Assembly: GCF_038003525.1 (NCBI RefSeq)
Contig: NZ_JBBOPI010000001.1
Location: 3,677,045 to 3,741,044, forward strand
Length of the DNA: 64,000 nt
Source of the DNA: Solibacillus sp. FSL H8-0538
GTDB taxonomy: Bacteria; Bacillota; Bacilli; Bacillales_A; Planococcaceae
Reading direction: 5' to 3'
The notes below the pieces were generated by a model, which saw only the letters and a list, made by a program, of their open reading frames with translations, ran no database searches and had not been told where the DNA came from. Position 1 is the first letter of the stretch. Every line of letters starts with the position of its first letter. This document shows positions 27,240 to 34,853 of the stretch, one piece after another. Position numbers and translations under genes: made by a program.

Positions 27240-27509
27240 GTAATGTAGCAAAGTGAGGTTTAATCTTCATCATCTATATCTATGTCGCAACCGTCACATA
27301 AAATTATTCTTCATAATTTGCACCTTTATGCGCTCTATCAAAAGCTAAGGATATTTTCTCCTAAAATAAGGATTACCATACCTATTTGTGCTACAGTCCA
27401 CCGTGATAGGAATGCACGAGGTTTCTTAAATTGTCACCAAGCATTATTACTTCGACAATCAAGGTATAGCTTATCCATATACTTTGCTTAAAAACACTTT
27501 ATCCTATTA
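27240..27509. other. Gene-free stretch between att-like copy 2 and the MFS gene
   Basis: No convincing gene. A short plus-strand open frame lacks a ribosome site and recognisable content. The minus strand has two short open pieces separated by a stop that could be decayed coding sequence, but I cannot identify them. No clear terminator for the MFS gene is visible. Confidence 0.4.
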
Positions 27510-28775
27510 TTAATTCCACAATCCTGCTTTTTCTAATTTCTTTTTACCTTTAAATGCTAAGATAATGGCTCCAACATTCAAGATCAACATTATAAAAATA
27601 CCATATAAAACATAAGTGTAACTACCTGTTAATTCAAAGATATAGCCGTATGCAGGTAACACAACAATACCTGCAACTGCTAAACCCGTAATTGCAAGTC
27701 CATAGATTCGACTAAACTCTTTACTACCAAATAGAGCTGTTGTTAAAAGAGGCCCTAATGTTCCAAGAGATGCGACAACAAATCCATATAGACCAGTAGC
27801 TATTGTAAACATCATTGGGTTTTCAGGAACTATAATAAGAATTCCTACTGGAACTAGCCCTATAAGCATTGCGGAAATCGCTGTATTCTTCACTCCTATT
27901 TTATCACTGAGGAAGCCGAAGAATAACGCTCCAATTACTACACCTACCGACCAAGCGCCCATTGCATTACCCGCAAACTTGATATCATAGCCTAAACCCA
28001 TCGCGAATGGCGCAACATGTTGGTTAAAAGCAGCTATTGAGGTATCAAACAAGAAAAAAAGTATTAAGAAATAAAATGCACTCGACTTTTTCGCTATGGC
28101 AACAGTAACGCCGCTATTTGTTGTAGTTTGAACTTGAATCTTTTCATTTGGCTTAATTTCATCCATACCATACGGCTGTAAACCTTTTTGTTGCGGAGCC
28201 ATTCTAATCGTTAATAACACGACTGGTATAACAACCACCATTACGCCTACCCCTAAAATAAAGTACGTATTTCTCCAACCTTCACTAGCAATTAAATTTC
28301 CTGCTACCGGTTGTAGGAAAGCTCCTATTAAACCTCCAGCTCCGACCATAATACCCATAGCCAAGCCTTTATGCTTTTTAAACCAATTATTAATCAGTAC
28401 CGGGCCTGCCAATTGAGTGACTAATACCGACCCCATTGCCATTGGGATAGCAAACAAATACCAACCCCATACTGAGTTCATGAACCCAAACATTGCAAAG
28501 GAGCCTGCCTCTAAAATAACAGCTACTACTAAAAGTATTCTAATATTATATTTTGCTATCATCTTACCTGCAATTGGTAAGGAAATCATTGTTATAATTG
28601 ATGATATACTAAAGTACAATGTTAAACTTCCCATTCCAATACCTAAATCTTCTGTAACTGGCGTTAAAAATAACCCACCTGTAGTCATAATGCCACCTTT
28701 AGCAGCTCCGACCATTACAACTAACCCTAACAATACCCACCAAGCATAGTGAATTTTTCTCTTTGACTGACTCAT
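27510..28775 (-). CDS. Major facilitator superfamily transporter (OFA/monocarboxylate-like)
   Basis: The protein is about 421 residues with 12 hydrophobic segments. YAWWVLLGLVVMVG and KGGIMTTGGLFLTPVTEDLG at the N terminus and a short central loop of about 30 polar residues fit the oxalate/formate-antiporter and monocarboxylate branch of the MFS. The substrate is probably a small carboxylate; this is inference. CGGGGACA 9 bases upstream supports the ATG at 28775. It lies between rlmH and att-like copy 2. Confidence 0.85.
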   Translation of the reverse strand: MSQSKRKIHYAWWVLLGLVVMVGAAKGGIMTTGGLFLTPVTEDLGIGMGSLTLYFSISSIITMISLPIAGKMIAKYNIRILLVVAVILEAGSFAMFGFMNSVWGWYLFAIPMAMGSVLVTQLAGPVLINNWFKKHKGLAMGIMVGAGGLIGAFLQPVAGNLIASEGWRNTYFILGVGVMVVVIPVVLLTIRMAPQQKGLQPYGMDEIKPNEKIQVQTTTNSGVTVAIAKKSSAFYFLILFFLFDTSIAAFNQHVAPFAMGLGYDIKFAGNAMGAWSVGVVIGALFFGFLSDKIGVKNTAISAMLIGLVPVGILIIVPENPMMFTIATGLYGFVVASLGTLGPLLTTALFGSKEFSRIYGLAITGLAVAGIVVLPAYGYIFELTGSYTYVLYGIFIMLILNVGAIILAFKGKKKLEKAGLWN

Positions 28776-29197
28776 GATGTTGTCCCCGATTCGCATATCG
28801 ATTTCCATTTTTTGCAAAATATCATTATTTCCATAATAAACGTTTAATCTCTATTTCCAATTTGAAAGAAGATTTATTATTAAAATACCGTTAATTAGTA
28901 TATACAACTTTTAATAACCTAGTTATTTCACGTAACAACAATAACCCGATGCGGATAATGTGTCAATAATATGAACTTTACTAATTTGACAAAAAAAAAA
29001 CTATCTTATATAAGTTGAACTTAAGAGTCCTACATGCTACCTATACATTTGCACTGGCCGCACGCTCACATAAGCCCTCAAAATACGTGCGGTCTCATTC
29101 CTCACGTTCATGCGGCATACTAGGCGCCAATGTGTACGGTGTTGCTTACTTACTAGAATCATTAGTTGAATATACACTTCTATTAAAATGAATAAAA
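28776..29197. other. Gene-free stretch left of the esterase remnant
   Basis: I see no credible gene. It holds a strong plus-strand promoter-like pair (28986-29014), an inverted repeat CCGCACG/CGTGCGG (29058-29092) and scattered short open pieces without ribosome sites. It could encode a small RNA or be decayed material in the rlmH-proximal hotspot. Confidence 0.4.
28986..29014 (+). promoter_or_regulatory. Strong promoter-like sequence with no downstream ORF
   Basis: TTGACA (consensus -35) and TATAAG with 17-bp spacing containing an A-run. No plus-strand gene follows; a hairpin at 29058-29092 lies in the would-be transcript. Candidate small-RNA or orphan promoter. Confidence 0.45.
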
Positions 29198-29225
29198 ACC
29201 CCATCCTATTTAGTGGAAGGGGTTA
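29198..29225 (-). terminator. Terminator of the esterase remnant
   Basis: Arms AACCCC-TCC and GGA-GGGGTT; on the minus strand UUUUUAUU follows. Confidence 0.75.
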
Positions 29226-29255
29226 AACAAACCAATACATATTATTTACTGATTT

Positions 29256-29460
29256 TTAAGTAGTAAAGCCGCAAGATATAAAAGATAAATAATTCCTCGC
29301 GTCATCCACTCCTGCCATATCTTTTAAGAAGAATCAAATATCTTCGTATACTTGTTCACGTTCTCTGCCTAAAGTAATAATATGACCAGATTGTTCATAC
29401 TACTTTAGCTTTTTAACTGATGTCCGTACATTGTCATAATACTAGTAGTGCTGTATTTAT
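29256..29460 (-). pseudogene. C-terminal fragment of a carboxylesterase (Est30/YvaK-like)
   Basis: The minus-strand frame reads YDNVRTSVKKLK-stop-YEQSGHIITLGREREQVY, then EDI-stop-FFLKDMAGVDD. The SGHxITL block with the catalytic His and the EDI-FL tail match the end of Est30-type carboxylesterases; the first stop replaces the Trp expected in K-W-Y-E-Q-SGH. The rest of the gene is missing: the fragment begins about 80 bases beyond the rlmH stop. It looks like a truncated remnant left at the rlmH junction. Confidence 0.72.
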
Positions 29461-29537
29461 ATGAAGACTACTTCAAGTAAAATTCGTATAATTTCGGTTA
29501 ATCAACACGCTTGATAAAAAATAAAATGAAACCTCAT

Positions 29538-29558
29538 TTACTTATGATACGGTTCTCC
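29538..29558 (-). other. rlmH 3' end, reference copy of the att-like repeat
   Basis: The last six codons and stop of rlmH (GGAGAACC.TA.CATA then stop) recur at 27219 and 24731. The position corresponds to the SCC attachment site in the 3' end of staphylococcal orfX/rlmH, whose product ends in a similar G-E-x-Y-H-K. Confidence 0.6.
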
Positions 29559-30017
29559 CTTAATAATTCTAAAACTACGGTAGATTTGCTCTACTAATAC
29601 AAGCTTCATTAGCTGGTGCGGCAGTGTCATTTTACCGAAACATAACTTTTCATCTGCTCGGCGAAGTACGTCATCATGCAGGCCTAGTGAACCACCAATG
29701 ACAAAGGCCACTTTGCTTTTGCCGTACGTCATTAAAGAATCTATATCGGCTGCCATTTGTTCGGATGTTTTCATTTTTCCATCTAGTGCAAGCGCAATAA
29801 CATGTGTGCCTTCACTAATTTTGGCTAAAATGCGTTCGCCTTCTTTTTTCTTAACAATTTCCATTTCAGCATCACTAAGTTGTTCAGGCGCTTTTTCATC
29901 TGGTACTTCAACAAGTTCGATTTTTGCATAGCCCCCTAAACGTTTTACATATTCCTCGATGCCCATTTTTAAATACTTTTCCTTTAATTTACCCACGGAG
30001 ATGATGGTGATATTCAC
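29538..30017 (-). CDS. rlmH: RlmH, 23S rRNA pseudouridine-1915 N3-methyltransferase
   Basis: The 159-residue protein starts [19 protein letters not shown] and has the SPOUT knot motifs [16 protein letters not shown] and [16 protein letters not shown], ending GEPYHK. It methylates m3-psi-1915 in helix 69. In staphylococci the same gene (orfX) is the SCC insertion site. The start is a GTG, with AAAGGTGG overlapping a DnaA-box-like sequence. It ends the wal/htrA region and borders the accessory segment. Confidence 0.97.
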   Translation of the reverse strand: MNITIISVGKLKEKYLKMGIEEYVKRLGGYAKIELVEVPDEKAPEQLSDAEMEIVKKKEGERILAKISEGTHVIALALDGKMKTSEQMAADIDSLMTYGKSKVAFVIGGSLGLHDDVLRRADEKLCFGKMTLPHQLMKLVLVEQIYRSFRIIKGEPYHK

Positions 30018-30020
30018 AAC

Positions 30021-30434
30021 TTATCCACCTTTACAATTCATTTACGAACAAGTTATCCACAATAGTTATCCACATATCAACAGGCAGGCGCTATATATTG
30101 TGTAAAGTTATTTACTTGATACAATATATGTCGCCAACTCTTTACAATAAGAACATTTTGTTGATAACTTTTCTTCTTCTTTTAGCATATCCATCATTGG
30201 GTACTCTTCCGTTTCCGCCACATGCATGTCTAATGCATGATCTATATGGGTTTCACAGCTATACTTTTTCATTTTCTAATACCTCCGAAATTCTGAAATT
30301 TCTACAAACTTATGCACAATTTCATGAATGTTATCCACAATCCATTGTAACAAACAAAAAACAAGTAGGAAAGACAAGCTTTTCTTTCACTACTTGTTGT
30401 GTACAAGTTTTTTAATTATTCCCAGTTATCCACA
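30021..30434. promoter_or_regulatory. DnaA-box cluster between rlmH and htrA
   Basis: Perfect TTATCCACA boxes are at 30053-30061, 30066-30074, 30331-30339 and 30426-30434, with near matches TTATCCACC at 30021 and TTATGCACA at 30310. All point the same way; the first pair is spaced 13 bp. The 419-bp region has no credible gene besides the htrA terminator. It is about 33 kb from oriC and resembles dispersed DnaA-binding clusters known in Bacillus. Confidence 0.7.
30361..30397 (-). terminator. Rho-independent terminator of htrA
   Basis: Arms ACAAGTAG and CTACTTGT, with inner GAAAG/CTTTC pairing; U-run 30355-30360 on the minus strand. Confidence 0.85.
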
Positions 30435-30436
30435 TT

Positions 30437-31714
30437 TTATAAGGTTGTGTTATTAACTAATGTTAATTTCAGCTCAACTAATTTGCCTTGGCGATATACT
30501 TTAATTTGTAATGTGTCGCCGATTTTCTTTTCATTATACAGATGCTTACGCAGATCAATGGCATTTTCAATCTTCTCGCCATCCATCTCTACAATGACAT
30601 CATATTGCTGCATACCTGCTGTTTGCGCTGCTGAGTCTTGAACTACTTGTGTTACGACTACTCCAGTTGTCAATTCTGCAGGAATACGTAATGTTTGTTG
30701 CTGATAGAATGCTGGTACTTCTGTTAAATCAAGTAGCGATACACCCATCGTTGGTCGTTGTACTTCCCCATTTTTCTCTAGCTCTTCGATAATTGGAATA
30801 GCCGTGTTAATCGGGATTGAGAAGCCAAGCCCCTCTATTGTCGATTCTGCAATTTTCATCGAATTAATGCCAATCAAATCACCAGTAATGTTAATAAGTG
30901 CGCCGCCGCTGTTACCAGGATTGATTGCCGCATCTGTTTGCAATACTTCTGTTGACCAGTCTTCATAGCCATCCTCATTTAAATCAACGGGTACTGAACG
31001 GTCTTTACCTGAAACAACGCCTGTTGTAACAGAGCCGTAAAAATCTAAGCCAAGTGGATTTCCAATAGCAATGACCGTTTCTCCTTGTTTTAATACATCC
31101 GAATCCCCAAACTGTGCGACGGTTTTTATATTTTTACTGTTAATCGCAATGACAGCTAAATCTGTCCAAATATCACTGCCGACTAGTTGGGCTTCTTCTT
31201 TTGAGCCGTCTGGTAAGGTTACTTCTAGCTGCTGAGCGCCATTTACTACGTGGTGGTTTGTGACAATGTAAGCTTTATCGCCCTCTACCTTATAGACAAC
31301 ACCCGAGCCGCTTCCTGCTTCCTGGGATGACGAAGATTGATTCCAGAAATTTGTTGCGACCTGCTGAATATTTGTAATGCCGACTACTGCTTCTGATACT
31401 TTTTCAACGGCCGTTGTCACATCTGTTGTTACTTCCGTTGCCGTTTGTGTAGTTTTATTAGGATTTTCATTTGATGAGTTTGTTAAAGTTGAGCCTGGTA
31501 GCTGGTTCGATAGTGACGGCAATAGTAACCAAATTATTAGTGCGCCGACAATGACACCGCTAAGTCCACTAAGGAAGTAGCCTCCTTTGCTGCCGCCTCG
31601 TTTTTTCATGGAACGTTTTTGCTTGTCCTCCTCCTCTTTCTTCAACCTTTCCTGCAATGGTGTTAATTCATTATTTAAAGGATCTTTGCGTTCATCGTCA
31701 TTGAAATAACTCAT
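30437..31714 (-). CDS. htrA: HtrA-like membrane-anchored serine protease
   Basis: The protein is about 425 residues. A charged cytoplasmic N terminus is followed by one membrane helix (about 47-66) and an extracytoplasmic trypsin-like domain. The triad is His155 (TNHHVV), Asp185 (DIWTDLAV) and Ser269 (NPGNSGGAL). A PDZ domain occupies about 330-420. It degrades misfolded secreted proteins at the membrane. AAAGG 9 bases upstream favours the ATG at 31714. It follows walJ in conserved order but has its own upstream region. Confidence 0.95.
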   Translation of the reverse strand: MSYFNDDERKDPLNNELTPLQERLKKEEEDKQKRSMKKRGGSKGGYFLSGLSGVIVGALIIWLLLPSLSNQLPGSTLTNSSNENPNKTTQTATEVTTDVTTAVEKVSEAVVGITNIQQVATNFWNQSSSSQEAGSGSGVVYKVEGDKAYIVTNHHVVNGAQQLEVTLPDGSKEEAQLVGSDIWTDLAVIAINSKNIKTVAQFGDSDVLKQGETVIAIGNPLGLDFYGSVTTGVVSGKDRSVPVDLNEDGYEDWSTEVLQTDAAINPGNSGGALINITGDLIGINSMKIAESTIEGLGFSIPINTAIPIIEELEKNGEVQRPTMGVSLLDLTEVPAFYQQQTLRIPAELTTGVVVTQVVQDSAAQTAGMQQYDVIVEMDGEKIENAIDLRKHLYNEKKIGDTLQIKVYRQGKLVELKLTLVNNTTL

Positions 31715-31795
31715 TTTCTTCATCCTTTCATTCTTTACTTACGTATAGAATACACATGAAACATTAAAATTAAATGAAAATTTTTTAAAAATACA

Positions 31796-31886
31796 TTAAG
31801 AAAGTCACAACCTGCAGAAAATAGGGGAGAGGATGTCCTTACTAATGTGGATGTGAAAGTTATACTTTCTTAACCAACAAAAAAAG
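31796..31886 (+). repeat. Interspersed repeat R2, copy 5 (partly degraded)
   Basis: It starts TTAAGAAAGTCACAACCTGC and has a degenerate hairpin I, the GATGTCCTTACTAATG core and hairpin II GATG.GAAAGT/ACTTTCTTA. The A-run is the U-tract of the walJ terminator. It lies between htrA and walJ. Confidence 0.82.
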
Positions 31887-31907
31887 AATTTTGCTGATGC
31901 AAAATTC
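31886..31907 (-). terminator. Rho-independent terminator of the wal operon
   Basis: Perfect GAATTTTGC/GCAAAATTC stem with a 4-nt loop and a U-run shared with R2 copy 5. It ends walRK-yycHI-walJ. Confidence 0.92.
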
Positions 31908-31918
31908 CTTTCTCAGTT

Positions 31919-32707
31919 TTATACCGTTACAAGCGGCGTTGGTTCTTCCGCATTAGTATCATGTAAGTGTACAAATTCTCCTGTAACAATGCCACATGAT
32001 TGCAATGTTTGTGTGACACTCATGCGTGCTAAGTCTTTCATATTATTATCTTTACTTAAATGTGATAGATAAATTTGTGTCGGCTTTTCAAATACGACTT
32101 CACTCATTGCAACAGCCGCGTCCTCGTTGCAAACGTGACCAACATCCGATAAGATACGGCGTTTTATACTCCAAGGGTAACGGCCCATTTGTAGCATCCC
32201 CACATCGTGATTGCTTTCAAATACATAGGAATCTGCACCACGAATATAACCTTTCATACGATCGCTCACATAGCCAGTATCCGTAATCACGACTAGCTTG
32301 CGATCGCCTTCATGAAATGTATAAAACATTGGATCAACCGCATCATGGGACACAGCAAATGATTGGATATCAATACCACCAAATGATTTTACCGTTTCCA
32401 TATCAAATTGGAATCGCAGTTCAGTCGGAATATTACCCACTAACCCATCCATTGCGCCCCATGTTTTTTCATTCGCGAAAACTGGGATTTTGTATTTTCG
32501 TGCAACGACACCTAAACCTTTAATATGATCACTATGCTCATGCGTGACTAAAATGCCTGATAGTTTTTTCATATCGCGATCAATTTTAGCGAAAAGCTGC
32601 TCCATCTTCTTGCCACTTAAGCCTGCATCAACTAAAAAAGCGTGCTCATCATTTTCTACATAAATTGCGTTGCCTGAACTGCCACTTGCTAAAACACTAA
32701 ATCGCAT
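31919..32707 (-). CDS. walJ: WalJ (YycJ), metallo-beta-lactamase-fold nuclease
   Basis: The 262-residue protein has the metallo-beta-lactamase motif [10 protein letters not shown] (about 55-64), an early [13 protein letters not shown] strand, and later [15 protein letters not shown] and LSHLSKDNN metal blocks. YycJ-type enzymes are DNA exonucleases linked to mismatch repair and cell-wall coordination. AAGGAG precedes the ATG; 12 bases separate it from yycI. Confidence 0.95.
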   Translation of the reverse strand: MRFSVLASGSSGNAIYVENDEHAFLVDAGLSGKKMEQLFAKIDRDMKKLSGILVTHEHSDHIKGLGVVARKYKIPVFANEKTWGAMDGLVGNIPTELRFQFDMETVKSFGGIDIQSFAVSHDAVDPMFYTFHEGDRKLVVITDTGYVSDRMKGYIRGADSYVFESNHDVGMLQMGRYPWSIKRRILSDVGHVCNEDAAVAMSEVVFEKPTQIYLSHLSKDNNMKDLARMSVTQTLQSCGIVTGEFVHLHDTNAEEPTPLVTV

Positions 32708-32719
32708 GATTAAAACTCC

Positions 32720-33538
32720 TTACTCATCTACTTCATCCACTTTTTTTAGATCGAGTTGAATATCAATTACTTTTCCTTCGACAGCATTCACAAAATATTC
32801 CTCAACCTCACCGTCTTTTGTGTGTACACGTACTTCCCATGTTGGCGCAAATACTTGTGTTTGTGTAAGCTGGACAAGGGTTGAATAACCAAGCTTCATG
32901 CTTGTAATTCGTGAATCTGCCTTTAATAAATTTTCCGCATATAATACTTGGATAATTTGAATGGGCTCAAAAATATTCTCTTGCTGCTCAAGTTCCTCTA
33001 GCTTCTCCAACATTGTTTGCTCATACATATATACTTCTTCATCTAGGTTCCAATAAATTTTCACAAAGCCGCTCACATTATAAAACAGCGTGCGGTCATT
33101 TACATGCTGGAAGAAGATTGCTTCACGCTTTTCTTTATCTACGCTCCAGAGGGCATAGGATGCACCTTCATACACATACATATGTAAAAATTCCGTGAAG
33201 CTCTCTTTATCCCCTAGACTTTTAAGTTTAATCGGATTGTTAAGCTTTACAATCAGCTTACTTTCATTTTCAATTTCGGCATTTTGATTTGTAAAATAGG
33301 GTAATTCCGTTGAATGAAAATTCTTTACCTTACCCGAAATATACGAGGCCGTTTCAATATTACTAGGCAGTGTAACATACGTAATATTATCCTCTTTCAG
33401 CCTTGGTTCAATTGTTTTTTCTCCCAGCACCCCTACCTTCTGTGCCTCGGAATAACTATTTAAATACTGGGAATACAAAAAGATGTTGAGGATTAAGAAA
33501 ACGCCGATGAAAATCGATTTTGTTTTACTCCAATCCAA
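32720..33538 (-). CDS. yycI: YycI, regulator of WalK
   Basis: The roughly 272-residue protein starts MDWSKTKSIFIGVFLILNIF, a single N-terminal membrane anchor, followed by an extracytoplasmic domain. With YycH it forms a membrane complex that restrains WalK in Bacillus. The start is a TTG with AGGAGG 8 bases upstream, which aligns with the family start; a GTG three codons earlier touches the ribosome site. It overlaps yycH by 14 bp. Confidence 0.93.
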   Translation of the reverse strand: MDWSKTKSIFIGVFLILNIFLYSQYLNSYSEAQKVGVLGEKTIEPRLKEDNITYVTLPSNIETASYISGKVKNFHSTELPYFTNQNAEIENESKLIVKLNNPIKLKSLGDKESFTEFLHMYVYEGASYALWSVDKEKREAIFFQHVNDRTLFYNVSGFVKIYWNLDEEVYMYEQTMLEKLEELEQQENIFEPIQIIQVLYAENLLKADSRITSMKLGYSTLVQLTQTQVFAPTWEVRVHTKDGEVEEYFVNAVEGKVIDIQLDLKKVDEVDE

Positions 33539-34853
33539 ATTCAACACCTCCTAATCGCTCAGGTGTGACGCGTGTCCATAGATTATCCGAAATGACAAAC
33601 CAACTTGGCTCTAGCGTAAATAAGCGCAAGTTTTGATCTTGCATTAAATAATAACCGACGACAATTTCATCCACCTTACTAAAATCTAGACTTTCACTAT
33701 TTTGAATGTACTCAATTATTTCTCGTCCTGACGGTAATTCCTTAATCGTTTTTTCGCTCGGAATATCCATATCTAATGAATAGTACGGACGACGGTAACG
33801 GAAAATCCGATTATCTCCCCAAGTTGTCGTAATATGTGTTGACGTCAGGCTACTATGCACTGGGAAGCCTTGTAAATAGAGCTGATACTCTGTCACATGC
33901 TTGGATTGGTTCATGAATGCAAAGCGGTAATCAGCTGTAATGCCACCATGTTCATTTAAAAATTCAAAGCTATCGCGTAATAACCTCGTAGCCGGAATGT
34001 TTGATATACTTTCCGCCGCTGGATACACATAGTTTAGTACCCTACTTTGGGTATCTACAGTCATAAGTGACGTATCATCGGTATACTTTTCAAATTGCAT
34101 ACTTTCTACATTCCGCTGTACGATGCTTGGATCAGTAAATAATACGTTCTTAAATAAGTCCGGTGCAATTTCTTCAATATAATACGTATATTTAATTGAT
34201 TCAATACTATCCTCTACAACGTAAAAAGACTGAAGATTTACGCGTTCCACCTCTACATAATCATTGTAATTTGACGTAGGCTCCAAAATATTCATACGAA
34301 ATTTTTGTTCGTTTGCCATCGTTACATAGGAACGGTATAGCGTACGTTCTTCTGTATTGACAAAAAGTAGCTGCACTTGGTTGTTTGTACTTACACTACT
34401 CCAATCTAAAATCAGGCGATCAAATGCTGTATTGGGTACCTCTTTATCACGGAACGGGAGCACAGATTCGAACAATTGCAACGGCACCTTAGCGGTAAAG
34501 AACAACGTCAAACGATCGTTTAATCGGAGCATTTCGTTTAATTTAGCATCCGATAGATTATTATTAATTAGCGTTACTTCATGAGCATCCCAAGTAGCAA
34601 ACTGAGCGAATAAATCATCAATTGCTGAAGTTGAAACGGTGCCCTTAAACTGGTCCTCTTGACGGAATAATAACCGGTACGGCTTGAGAACATCCTTCAA
34701 CTGTTTCTTGTCACCAATTTCCACTTGGTCGACAGGCATTTCTTCGATAAACGGATAGTCCGGCTTATAGTTCCAAATCATAAAGGTTAATGAAATACTT
34801 AGTAAAACAAAGAACAGTAAAACAACAGACTTTATTTGCTCTACATATTTCAT
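33525..34853 (-). CDS. yycH: YycH, regulator of WalK
   Basis: The 442-residue protein has one N-terminal membrane helix (about 9-27) and a large extracytoplasmic region, the YycH layout. It acts with YycI to modulate WalK kinase at the septum. Its ATG overlaps the walK stop (ATGA), so expression is translationally coupled. Confidence 0.94.
   Translation of the reverse strand: MKYVEQIKSVVLLFFVLLSISLTFMIWNYKPDYPFIEEMPVDQVEIGDKKQLKDVLKPYRLLFRQEDQFKGTVSTSAIDDLFAQFATWDAHEVTLINNNLSDAKLNEMLRLNDRLTLFFTAKVPLQLFESVLPFRDKEVPNTAFDRLILDWSSVSTNNQVQLLFVNTEERTLYRSYVTMANEQKFRMNILEPTSNYNDYVEVERVNLQSFYVVEDSIESIKYTYYIEEIAPDLFKNVLFTDPSIVQRNVESMQFEKYTDDTSLMTVDTQSRVLNYVYPAAESISNIPATRLLRDSFEFLNEHGGITADYRFAFMNQSKHVTEYQLYLQGFPVHSSLTSTHITTTWGDNRIFRYRRPYYSLDMDIPSEKTIKELPSGREIIEYIQNSESLDFSKVDEIVVGYYLMQDQNLRLFTLEPSWFVISDNLWTRVTPERLGGVEFGLE

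Noticed and set aside
27282..27491. 69-codon plus-strand open frame left of the MFS gene
   Set aside because: No ribosome site and no protein-like pattern; probably non-coding.
24500..29600. A complete SCC element
   Set aside because: No ccr recombinase, resistance genes or clear inverted-repeat ends are visible, so only att-like scars or cassettes are claimed.
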